DNA from: Planctomycetota bacterium
GTDB lineage: Bacteria; Planctomycetota; SBBH01; JACQRN01
Direction: 5' to 3'
DNA: 12,714 nucleotides
Assembly (NCBI GenBank): GCA_016206515.1
Contig: JACQRN010000120.1
Span: 1 to 12,714 of the forward strand
The notes beneath the pieces were generated by a model. That model was not told the DNA's origin. It did not search any database and saw only the letters and a program-made list of their open reading frames with translations. Made by a program: the position numbers and the translations under genes. Positions 1 to 5,954 of the stretch are shown piece by piece (the stretch's first letter is position 1; each line of letters starts with the position of its first letter).

Positions 1-105
1 CAGGTCGATCACGGGGTGGCCCTGCGCGCGCAGCGCCTTCGCCTGCGCGGCGAGGGTGAGCGTGATGGAAGGTTCCAGCCCCGCGGCGCGCGCGGCGAGT
101 TTCAT
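1..105 (-). CDS. Aspartate aminotransferase (class I/II), N-terminal fragment
   Basis: Only the first 35 codons are in the window; the gene continues past base 1. The peptide starts MKLAARAAGLEPS and continues ITLTLAAQAKALRAQGHPVIDL. This matches the usual N-terminus of PLP-dependent aspartate aminotransferases of fold type I, where a proline-serine pair, a helix of Ala/Lys residues and a Gly-x-x-Val-Ile-Asp-Leu strand come just before the conserved GEPDFDTP region. Such enzymes move the amino group between aspartate and 2-oxoglutarate in the cytoplasm. The ATG overlaps the stop of the upstream kinase-isomerase gene by 4 bases (ATGA), so translation is probably coupled. The catalytic lysine and the PLP-binding residues lie outside the window, so the exact substrate cannot be judged; another class I aminotransferase is possible. 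Confidence 0.8.
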   Translation of the reverse strand, partial: MKLAARAAGLEPSITLTLAAQAKALRAQGHPVIDL

Positions 106-1721
106 GCCTTTCCCTCCCCCAGCGTGCCGGCCGGATGCAGGGCGAGAAACCGCTTCGCGTCGATCCCCCTCCGGCCGGCCAGCTCCGCGGCGATGGCGTC
201 GAGAACCGCCTGGGCCGCGAGTGTGCTCGCCATCGGCGCGCGGTTTAGGGGATCCCCCTCCTCGGGGATGGCATAGACCAACGTCTCGTCGCTCTGCGAG
301 GCGAGGGGGGATCCAGGCGTCCCCGTGACCGCGAGAGTCCAGACCCCTCGGAGGCGCAGGTGTTTCGCAAGTTGCACGATCTCGGCGGTCCGGCCGCTGT
401 GGGACACGAGGACCGCAACGTCCGATGCGGACACCTGCCCGGAGTCCCCGTGCAACGCATCGAGGGGGGAAAGGAAATACGACGGGATCCCGAGGGACGA
501 CAGCGTCGCGGCCGCCTTGCGCGCGGCGAAGGCGGGCTTCCCCACCCCGCCCAGGTGCAGTCGCCCGCCGCGCTCCAGACAGGCGGCGATCTTCCCGACC
601 GCGCGCTCGAAGGGGGCGCGGAGGGGGCCCCCCTCCGAAAGCGCTGTGGCAAGAGAGTCGACCGAGAGCGAGGCGGCCGAGAGCGCCCGCCGGGCGTGCG
701 GCAGGTCCGATGCCTCCCGGGCGGAGGAGTTCCTGGAGGGAGCGGCACCCGGAAGCCCCGGTCCGCGGTACAGGACGCGCAGGCGTGCGAGCGCCCCCTC
801 CGTCGCCACGCCCCCCTCGGCCTCGCAGCAGACCGCGCCGCAGGCGGACGCCAGAATCGCCGCCTGCTGCAGATTCAGGCCGCGATGCCATGCGGCGATC
901 AGCCCCCCGAGGAACGCGTCGCCGGCCCCCGTGGTGTCGACAGCGTGGATCCCCGGAAGCGCTGGGACCGCCCCGGCGAACCCCTCCCCGGCCGCCACGC
1001 ACCCCCGCTCGCCCAATGTGCTGACGACCCACTTCATCCCGTGCGGGGCGTACCGCTCCAGGAGGCTGCGGACCCCGGCGAGCGGGTCGTCAAGACCGGT
1101 CCACTCCCGCACCGCGAGCGCGGCCCCCTTCACGACGGTGGCCCTCCGAAGAACCGCCTCCACCTGTTCGCGCGTCCCGAGACCCGCCTCCCCGATCGCC
1201 TGGGCGGCGGGGAGGTCGAAGTCGAGGAAGGCGGGATGGCCCGCATCGCGCGCGAGGGCGAGCGCCGCCTCGACCGCCTCGAGCCGGACCTGGCAGATCT
1301 CGCTCGAGACGGACCGCGCTGCGCGCAGAAGATCTCCCCAATGGGCACGGATGTCGGAGGCGGTCGCCCGCCGGGCCGCGCCGGCCTTCATGTAGATCGC
1401 GCGCGCACCAGAGGAATCCACGAAGATCTCCGAGACCGAGGTCGGATCCTCACAGGGACGCACCGGGGAGGGATCCACGCCGAGCCGGCGCATCTCGTCG
1501 CGCAGCCACCGCCCCTCGGCGTCGTCGCCGCCCCAACCGACCGCGCAGGTGCGTAGGCCCAGGGCCGCGCCCCAGGAAAGATGGTTCGTGACGACCCCTC
1601 CGGCGTGGCTCGACTCGGAGAGGATCTCGGTCTTCTCCTCGCCGCCGACGATCCGCCCGGCCTTCCGGATCCGGTCGACGACCATCCCGCCGAACCCCGC
1701 GACGTCGTAAGGGTCGGGCAT
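102..1721 (-). CDS. PfkB-family sugar kinase fused to KpsF/KdsD-type SIS sugar-phosphate isomerase
   Basis: A 539-residue two-domain protein. Residues 1-315 are a ribokinase/PfkB kinase: GG at 41-42 in the substrate loop, VGWGGDDAEG at 61-70, and the signature DTTGAGDAF at 262-270 with catalytic base Asp268. After a Pro/Ala/Ser linker (about 320-345), residues 350-539 are a SIS domain of the arabinose 5-phosphate isomerase kind: GVGKPAFAARK at 392-402, DALHGDSG at 421-428, SHSGRTAEI at 440-448, and HPAGTLG at 529-535. Aligned by eye with E. coli KdsD, its catalytic Lys59, Glu111, Glu152 and His193 correspond to Lys395, Glu447, Glu488 and His529, so the domain is probably active. KdsD's C-terminal CBS pair is absent. 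The ATG at 1721 shares one base with the aldolase stop (TGATG); an open frame reaching 2057 is discounted because it reads antisense-like sequence inside the aldolase. Likely role (inference): phosphorylate a sugar, then isomerise the product. Confidence 0.9.
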   Translation of the reverse strand: MPDPYDVAGFGGMVVDRIRKAGRIVGGEEKTEILSESSHAGGVVTNHLSWGAALGLRTCAVGWGGDDAEGRWLRDEMRRLGVDPSPVRPCEDPTSVSEIFVDSSGARAIYMKAGAARRATASDIRAHWGDLLRAARSVSSEICQVRLEAVEAALALARDAGHPAFLDFDLPAAQAIGEAGLGTREQVEAVLRRATVVKGAALAVREWTGLDDPLAGVRSLLERYAPHGMKWVVSTLGERGCVAAGEGFAGAVPALPGIHAVDTTGAGDAFLGGLIAAWHRGLNLQQAAILASACGAVCCEAEGGVATEGALARLRVLYRGPGLPGAAPSRNSSAREASDLPHARRALSAASLSVDSLATALSEGGPLRAPFERAVGKIAACLERGGRLHLGGVGKPAFAARKAAATLSSLGIPSYFLSPLDALHGDSGQVSASDVAVLVSHSGRTAEIVQLAKHLRLRGVWTLAVTGTPGSPLASQSDETLVYAIPEEGDPLNRAPMASTLAAQAVLDAIAAELAGRRGIDAKRFLALHPAGTLGEGKA

Positions 1722-2845
1722 CAGGCGGGGGCCTTCTCGACCTGGATCGGGGCTGCGGACGCGACAGGCGCGAACGGGGTGCGCCAGCGCTCCGGGATCG
1801 GCGCCTGGAGATCCCGCTCGAACGACCCGGCGACCGCCAGGAACCGCTTCGTCTCCTCGGCGGAGAGGGATGGCGTCCCCTCCGCGACCGCCCCGGACCC
1901 GAGGATCCCGCGATCCGAGAGAAGCACCTTCATGCAGGCGATCGTCTTGCGCGCCCCCGTGAACTCGCACAGGGCGCGGAACCGCTCGAAGGCGCGCTGG
2001 TAGTGGAGCATCCTCTCCCGGTGCGCGTGCCGGCAGGAGAGCCACGCGTCCTGCCACTCCCTAGGCCAGAGGTTCGCGTACCCGGAGACGAACCCGACCG
2101 GGAGCGCGTAGTGGAACAGGACCCGCTCGATCCAGCGGCGTACCCCGGCGCGGTCCGGGTCGAAGAAGTCGAACGCGACTTGTGGATTTCCAAGGTAGAT
2201 CCCGAACGACCCCATCAGGTTGAACTGGCGCGCTGCGCGGGTGTAGTTCCCCATCACCTTGCGCGACGCCGTCACCTTGATCCCGCGGACGAAATCGATC
2301 CGGCTCATCTTCTTAAGGTCCCGCGTCCGGATATGCGGGACGCGCGGGTCCACCGAGAGATCCACATTGTCGTACAGGAACAGAGGGACGTGGCGGCCGA
2401 GCCGGTCCATCTCCTCGCGCACCTCCTCGCGCAGGAAGGCGACCGCGTCCCCCATGTCCGCGACCGCCAGGGGCGCGAGCACCACCGCGTGCGCCCCGAA
2501 CCGGCAGGCGTCGCGCAGCTGCTCGACCACCTCGGCGCGGCGCGAGGAGGAGATCCCGAGCCAGAGCTCCACGGTCCGGTGGCCGTCGCCGCGCAGCAGC
2601 GCGTTCACCCGGGTCACCTCGTCCGCCTGCACCGCCATCGCCCGCGCCCGCCGGCGGCGCTCCAGGCGGTTCCACTCGCCGTTCGTCCCCATCCCGAACA
2701 GAATGTCCGCCCCGAACCCGCCCGACACAGCGTGCCGCACCAGCCGTCTCTGGCTCTCCTCGTCGACCTCCCCGCGCGCGTCGAGCGCCGTCAGGAGCGG
2801 TACCGAGAGCCCCTCGCGGGGCTTGTAGTCGCCGACGATGAACAT
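1721..2845 (-). CDS. DapA/NanA-family (class I pyruvate) aldolase/lyase
   Basis: A 374-residue protein of the dihydrodipicolinate synthase/N-acetylneuraminate lyase superfamily. Visible landmarks: GMGTNGEW at 51-58 (the GTTGE pyruvate carboxylate loop), FLYDN at 156-160 with the expected catalytic Tyr158, and VRGIKVTA at 186-193 with Schiff-base Lys190. The family average is about 300 residues; this one has extra C-terminal sequence, including a Pro/Ala tail after about 345. Asn55 stands where DapA has the second Thr of GTTGE, arguing against a plain dapA. Family members condense or cleave pyruvate with an aldehyde. Next to a kinase-isomerase fusion, cleavage of a 2-keto-3-deoxy sugar acid is more likely than lysine synthesis (inference). 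The ATG at 2845 follows directly after an in-frame TGA, fixing the start; no strong Shine-Dalgarno is seen. Substrate unknown. Confidence 0.85.
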   Translation of the reverse strand: MFIVGDYKPREGLSVPLLTALDARGEVDEESQRRLVRHAVSGGFGADILFGMGTNGEWNRLERRRRARAMAVQADEVTRVNALLRGDGHRTVELWLGISSSRRAEVVEQLRDACRFGAHAVVLAPLAVADMGDAVAFLREEVREEMDRLGRHVPLFLYDNVDLSVDPRVPHIRTRDLKKMSRIDFVRGIKVTASRKVMGNYTRAARQFNLMGSFGIYLGNPQVAFDFFDPDRAGVRRWIERVLFHYALPVGFVSGYANLWPREWQDAWLSCRHAHRERMLHYQRAFERFRALCEFTGARKTIACMKVLLSDRGILGSGAVAEGTPSLSAEETKRFLAVAGSFERDLQAPIPERWRTPFAPVASAAPIQVEKAPA

Positions 2846-2899
2846 TCAGCAGGGAATTCTACCCACGCGATGCGCGATGCGTCCCGCGCGATGCGCGCC

Positions 2900-3124
2900 C
2901 TACATCCGCTCCTTCAGGATCTTCGTGATCTCTCCCAGCGCCGGGAAGCGGTCCAGCTTCTTCTTGGAGAAGACGAGCGTGCCGTCGGCGGTCACCTCGA
3001 AGACGCCACCCTTTCCCTGGACGAGCTCCGGGACGACCCCGAGCGACTCCTTCAACTCGGCCGCGAGCCCCGCGGCCATCGGCTTGTAGTTTCACTGCAC
3101 GCAGTATTCGACCGAGACGCGCAT
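2900..3124 (-). CDS. SelW-like (Rdx family, CxxU) selenoprotein with in-frame UGA
   Basis: A 74-residue reading frame if the TGA at 3094-3092 (codon 11) is read as selenocysteine. It starts MRVSVEYCVQ, then Sec, NYKPMAAGLAAELKE, so the redox motif is Cys8-Val-Gln-Sec11, the CxxU/CxxC site of SelW/SelT/SelH-type thioredoxin-fold proteins. The rest fits too: GKGGVFEVTADGTLVFSKK (37-55) and the family's RFP (59-61). An AGGAGG lies 5 bases before the ATG, and the frame closes with TAG. A hairpin resembling a bacterial SECIS begins 14 bases after the TGA. The gene sits 15 bases after ruvX and 54 before the aldolase, in the same direction. Role by family: a small cytoplasmic thiol/selenol oxidoreductase, physiological partner unknown. 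Ordinary gene callers would truncate it to start at Met16 or miss it. A sequencing error or a pseudogene is the alternative, which the hairpin makes less likely. Confidence 0.85.
3059..3077 (-). promoter_or_regulatory. Candidate bacterial SECIS hairpin
   Basis: On the minus strand, inside the SelW-like gene, the arms GGCCGCG and CGCGGCC pair perfectly (7 bp) around the loop GGGCU. The stem starts 14 bases and the loop 21 bases after the UGA, and the loop opens with G. Established features of bacterial SECIS elements are a hairpin just downstream of UGA, an apical loop about 16-37 bases away and a G among the first loop bases; all are met. It would recruit SelB with Sec-tRNA. The high GC of the region makes chance stems easier, so this supports the UGA reading but does not prove it. 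Confidence 0.7.
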
Positions 3125-3139
3125 CGCATCCTCCTCTCG

Positions 3140-3601
3140 TTATCCATCCTCTTCTGACTCCTGTCTCCTGACTCCTGTCTTCTGTCTCCTCTTTTCCAGA
3201 TATCCCTCCAGGATAATCTGCGCCGCGATCCGGTCGCGCTGTCCGGTGCGCTTGCGGCGCTTCGTCCCGATCTCGTCGAGGACCCAGTCCGCCTGGGCGG
3301 TCGTCAGGCGCTCGTCCTCGTAGGCGACGGGGAGCTTCAGGAGGGCGGCGAGGCGCCCCCCCCACGAGCGGACCTCCTTCGCGGCGGTCCTCTCCTCCCC
3401 GTCGAGACTGACGGGGAGGCCGATCACGACGAGGGTGGCCTCCTTCTCCCGCGCGACCTTCGCAATCGGCTCCAGGGCCTCCTCGGGGGAATCGACCGCG
3501 AGCGTCGGCAGGCCGTGCGCGGCGATCCCGAGGGGGTCCGAGACCGCCAGGCCGAACCGCTTGCGACCGTAGTCGATCGTAAGGATCCGCCCCTCGCTCA
3601 C
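3140..3601 (-). CDS. ruvX: RuvX/YqgF-family putative Holliday junction resolvase
   Basis: A 153-residue RNase H-fold protein. Landmarks: ILTIDYGRKRFGLAVSD (6-22) with the first acidic residue Asp10, VVIGLPVSLDGEE (58-70), YEDERLTTAQA (94-104), and the closing QRDRIAAQIILEGYL (121-135) with conserved Asp123. The family acts in the cytoplasm in processing of DNA/RNA, including pre-16S rRNA maturation; the resolvase name is historical. The GTG start overlaps the upstream cpaF-like stop by 4 bases (GTGA), so coupling is likely. Members usually end near residue 140; here the last residues after LEKRRQ are charged and encoded by a 14-base tandem repeat, so the tail is probably an extension created by the repeat rather than functional sequence. 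Confidence 0.92.
   Translation of the reverse strand: MSEGRILTIDYGRKRFGLAVSDPLGIAAHGLPTLAVDSPEEALEPIAKVAREKEATLVVIGLPVSLDGEERTAAKEVRSWGGRLAALLKLPVAYEDERLTTAQADWVLDEIGTKRRKRTGQRDRIAAQIILEGYLEKRRQKTGVRRQESEEDG
3154..3190 (-). repeat. 14-base tandem repeat at the 3' end of ruvX
   Basis: On the plus strand the unit CTGACTCCTGTCTC (3154-3167) is followed by CTGACTCCTGTCTT (3168-3181) and a degenerate partial copy CTGTCTCCT (3182-3190). It lies within the last codons of ruvX, giving an Arg/Lys/Gln/Glu-rich tail (RRQKTGVRRQE), just before the selenoprotein gene. Low-complexity tracts with similar translated words are frequent in uncultured-bacterium genomes; that remark is from general experience, not from a search here. 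Confidence 0.75.
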
Positions 3602-4620
3602 GCGCCGTCCTCCGGCGCGCGGAACTCCCCGAGCGACTCGAACCGCTTCGCGGCGCTCCAGCGCACCAGGGGGCGCACCGCGTAGTTGCGGTCCGCGCCC
3701 AACCCCTCGACCTGATCGACCGCCGTGACCCGGCGCGCGCCGTCGGCGAATCGGCGCAGGTGGACAAGAAGATCGACCGCCCCCGCAACCTGCGCGCGGA
3801 CCGCCTCGTAGGCGAGGTCGACCCCGCCCATGAGCGCCATCGTCTCGAGCCGCAGGAGCGCGTCGCGCGGGGAGTTCGCGTGAAGGGTCGTCATCGAGCC
3901 GGGGTGGCCGGTGTTCATCGCCTGGAGCATGTCGAGCGCCTCGCCGCCGCGGCACTCCCCGACCAGGATCCGGTCCGGGCGCATCCGCAGCGCCGAGCGG
4001 ACCAACTCCCTCATCGTCACCTCGCCGCGCCCATGGCGGTCGGGGGGGCGCGTCTCGAGCGGGATCACGTGGTCCTGGCGCAGCTGCAGCTCCGAGGCAT
4101 CTTCGATCACCAGGACCCGCTCGTCGGGGGAGAGGTACGCCGACAGGCAGTTCAGAAGCGTCGTCTTCCCGGTCCCGGAGCCGCCCGAGATCACGAGCCC
4201 CGCGTGCGACTCGACGGCGCGCCGCAGCAAGGCGCACGTCCGCGCATCGAGGGTCCCGTTGGCGATCAGCGCCTCCTCCGTGAACAGCTCGCGCGCGAAC
4301 TTCCGGATCGACAGGGCGATCCCGCGGCGCGAGACGGGGGGGAGGACCGCGTGGACCCGCGAGCCGTCGGGGAGCCGCGCCTCGAGGATCGGGTGCTCCT
4401 CGTCGGCGGGGCGCCCCACCGCCTCGGCGATGTTCGAGATCGCCGCGCGCAGAGCCGCCTCGCCGTCGAACCGGGTCGTCGTCAACTGGAGTCGCCCGGC
4501 GCACTCGACGTACACCTCCCCGTACCCGTTGACGAGGATCTCCCCGACCGACTCGTCGCGCAGGTACGGCGCGACCGGGGCGAGGAAGGTGTCGATGAGA
4601 TAATCCTGGTCGCCGCTCAC
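3598..4620 (-). CDS. CpaF/TadA-type secretion ATPase (type II/IV secretion NTPase)
   Basis: A 340-residue P-type secretion ATPase. An N-terminal domain (about 1-110) has VGEILVNGYGEVYVE (25-39), characteristic of CpaF/TrbB proteins. The RecA-like core has Walker A GGSGTGKTT (146-154), VIEDASELQL (171-180, Asp box), Walker B RILVGECRG (217-225) with Glu222, and the His box MTTLHANSPRD (243-253). CpaF-type proteins power assembly of Flp/Tad pili or related transport from the inner membrane face. This copy is shorter than Tad-pilus CpaF proteins (about 450 residues) because the long N-terminal region is missing. The GTG start overlaps the upstream stop by 4 bases, and its own stop overlaps ruvX. 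No TadB/TadC membrane proteins, pilin or CpaE lie nearby, so its partners are unknown; it may serve machinery encoded elsewhere. Confidence 0.88.
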   Translation of the reverse strand: MSGDQDYLIDTFLAPVAPYLRDESVGEILVNGYGEVYVECAGRLQLTTTRFDGEAALRAAISNIAEAVGRPADEEHPILEARLPDGSRVHAVLPPVSRRGIALSIRKFARELFTEEALIANGTLDARTCALLRRAVESHAGLVISGGSGTGKTTLLNCLSAYLSPDERVLVIEDASELQLRQDHVIPLETRPPDRHGRGEVTMRELVRSALRMRPDRILVGECRGGEALDMLQAMNTGHPGSMTTLHANSPRDALLRLETMALMGGVDLAYEAVRAQVAGAVDLLVHLRRFADGARRVTAVDQVEGLGADRNYAVRPLVRWSAAKRFESLGEFRAPEDGA

Positions 4621-5729
4621 AGAACCCCCTCCCGCCCGCGCGCCTTCAGGTGCTCCTGAAGCTTCTTGAGCTCCCCCTCCCGCGCGCGGTCGCACACGAG
4701 CGTCGCGTCGGGGGTGTGCACCACGATCAGGTCCTTCGCGCCGAGGAGCGCCACCAGGTGCTTCGCGTCGGAGACCGCGATGCACCCGGCGCTATCGAGC
4801 GCCTCGACGGCGCCGCGGACGCGGTTCCCCGCGCCGTCCTCGGCGAGATACCGCGCCGCCGCGCCCCACGACCCGACGTCGTCCCAGGTCCAGTCCACAG
4901 GGACGACCGTCACCGCTCCGTCGCGAGCGCCCCCGGAGCGGGAGGCGGGCTCCAGGACGCCGTAGTCGATCGAGATCCTCTGCGAGCGCGCGTACGCCTG
5001 GGCCAGGGACGCCGGCTCTCGCTCGGTCCCGAAATCCGCGGCGACCGCCTCCAGGGGTTCGACCACCCGCGGGACGTACCGGCGCAGAGCCGCGAGGATC
5101 CCCTTCGCGCGCCACAGGAAGATCCCGGCGTTCCAGAGGTGCTTCCCCCCGCGCAGGTACCCCTGCGCCGTCGCGAGGTCCGGCTTCTCGCGGAATGCGG
5201 CGACGCGATGGACGGCGAGCATCCCGCGCCGGCCCACTTCCGACCCGACCTCGACGTATCCGTAGGAGGTCGCCGGCTCGCGCGGCCGGATCCCGAACGT
5301 CAGGAGTTCCCCCTCCCCGAGCCCGGTCGATGCCGCGCGCAGAGCCTCGCGGAAATCCGCCTCGGGATCGATCACATGGTCGGCGGGGAGAACCGCCAGG
5401 CGCGCCTCGGGGTCGACGCGCGAGACCGCCAGAGCCGAGAAGGCGACGCACGCGGCCGTGTCGCACCCGAACGGCTCGACGAGGAGCCGCACGCCGCCGA
5501 ACGCGGCGAGCGATTCGCGCGCGGCGTCGCGGTGCGCCGAGCCCAGGCAGACCCAGATCCTCTCCGGCGGGACGAGCCCGCGCAGCCGCGCGAGGGTCCG
5601 CGCCAGCAGCGGCACGTCCCCCGCAATCGGCAGGAACTGCTTCGGGAGGCGCGCGCGGCTGGCGGGCCAGAACCGGACCCCCGAGCCGCCGGCCATGACG
5701 ATGGCATGGAGATCGCCGGGCACGGGCAC
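4617..5729 (-). CDS. Mannose-1-phosphate guanylyltransferase-like nucleotidyltransferase
   Basis: A 370-residue sugar-phosphate nucleotidyltransferase. Landmarks: AGGSGVRFWPASRARLPKQF (13-32), the GGxGxRxWPxSR nucleotide site; LPADHVI (114-120); FREKPD (179-184); LWNAGIFLW (198-206); and TWDDVGSW (281-288). Length and order match single-domain ManC/RfbM enzymes, without the C-terminal cupin isomerase domain. Such enzymes make GDP-mannose for surface polysaccharides or glycans. One deviation: the usual EPxxRNTAPA motif reads EPFGCDTAAC (85-94), replacing Arg-Asn and the Pro. The first in-frame start is GTG 5729; GTG 5723 is also possible, and neither has a clear Shine-Dalgarno. An out-of-frame ATG lies at 5731. 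The stop overlaps the cpaF-like GTG. Guanylyl specificity is inferred from family resemblance only. Confidence 0.85.
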   Translation of the reverse strand: MPVPGDLHAIVMAGGSGVRFWPASRARLPKQFLPIAGDVPLLARTLARLRGLVPPERIWVCLGSAHRDAARESLAAFGGVRLLVEPFGCDTAACVAFSALAVSRVDPEARLAVLPADHVIDPEADFREALRAASTGLGEGELLTFGIRPREPATSYGYVEVGSEVGRRGMLAVHRVAAFREKPDLATAQGYLRGGKHLWNAGIFLWRAKGILAALRRYVPRVVEPLEAVAADFGTEREPASLAQAYARSQRISIDYGVLEPASRSGGARDGAVTVVPVDWTWDDVGSWGAAARYLAEDGAGNRVRGAVEALDSAGCIAVSDAKHLVALLGAKDLIVVHTPDATLVCDRAREGELKKLQEHLKARGREGVL

Positions 5730-5740
5730 ATTAAAGGGCG

Positions 5741-5768
5741 CGAAGCGCGAAGCGCGAAGCGCGAAGCG
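5741..5768. repeat. Heptamer tandem repeat (CGAAGCG)x4
   Basis: Four perfect head-to-tail copies of CGAAGCG fill most of the 51-base gap between the second zinc-ribbon gene stop (5781) and the nucleotidyltransferase start (5729). The seven-base period shifts reading frame with each copy, so it is unlikely to be coding. It occupies the position of a ribosome binding site for the downstream gene. A slippage-prone repeat here could change leader spacing, which is speculative. Confidence 0.85.
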
Positions 5769-5780
5769 TCCGGCCCCGCG

Positions 5781-5954
5781 TCAGGCCGTGCGCCGCACGG
5801 CCTCGCGACGCACGCGGCAGGGGGGGCACAGGAGCGCCGGGAGCTTCTCCGCGTGGGCGGGGAGGTTCAGGGCGACCCAGCGGCGCCCCTGCCGGACGCG
5901 ACGGCAGTCGCGGCAGAGGATCAGCACGGTCGGCGGCGCGATCTCGTGGCTCAT
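5781..5954 (-). CDS. Small zinc-ribbon-like protein (second of a pair)
   Basis: A 57-residue protein starting MSHEIAPPTVLILCRDCRRV, with Cys14-x2-Cys17 and Cys43-x2-Cys46 (CRDC and CPPC), the spacing of a single zinc-binding ribbon or treble clef. The tail is basic (CRVRREAVRRTA). No signal peptide or membrane segment is visible. I do not recognise a named family. Its ATG overlaps the stop of the upstream gene by 4 bases (ATGA), which is the main evidence that both are real. The upstream gene has the same size and paired-Cys layout, suggesting duplication or partner subunits. Possible roles are nucleic-acid binding or a metal-dependent adaptor, but nothing here decides. Confidence 0.6.
   Translation of the reverse strand: MSHEIAPPTVLILCRDCRRVRQGRRWVALNLPAHAEKLPALLCPPCRVRREAVRRTA

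Noticed and set aside
360..1556. Long plus-strand open frames over the kinase-isomerase gene
   Set aside because: They are antisense shadows of a GC-rich gene with Arg/Pro/Gly-rich translations and no recognisable motif.
1722..2057. 112-residue N-terminal extension of the PfkB-SIS reading frame
   Set aside because: It lies inside the aldolase gene on the same strand in another frame, is Arg/Gly/Pro-rich low complexity, and the kinase fold begins normally at MPDPYD with the ATG at 1721.
2846..2899. CGCGATG copies between the selenoprotein and aldolase genes as a regulatory palindrome
   Set aside because: Only two adjacent copies and one separated copy; partial self-complementarity is expected from the GC-rich repeat, and no T-run or operator-like symmetry supports a function.
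3092..3094. TGA as a true stop making the SelW-like gene a pseudogene
   Set aside because: Family similarity continues on both sides, the TGA is precisely at the redox position, and a SECIS-like hairpin follows; not formally excluded.
3139..3147. TTATCCATC resembling a DnaA box
   Set aside because: Two mismatches to TTATCCACA, a single copy, and it lies at the end of ruvX, far from dnaA; no cluster, so no origin is called.
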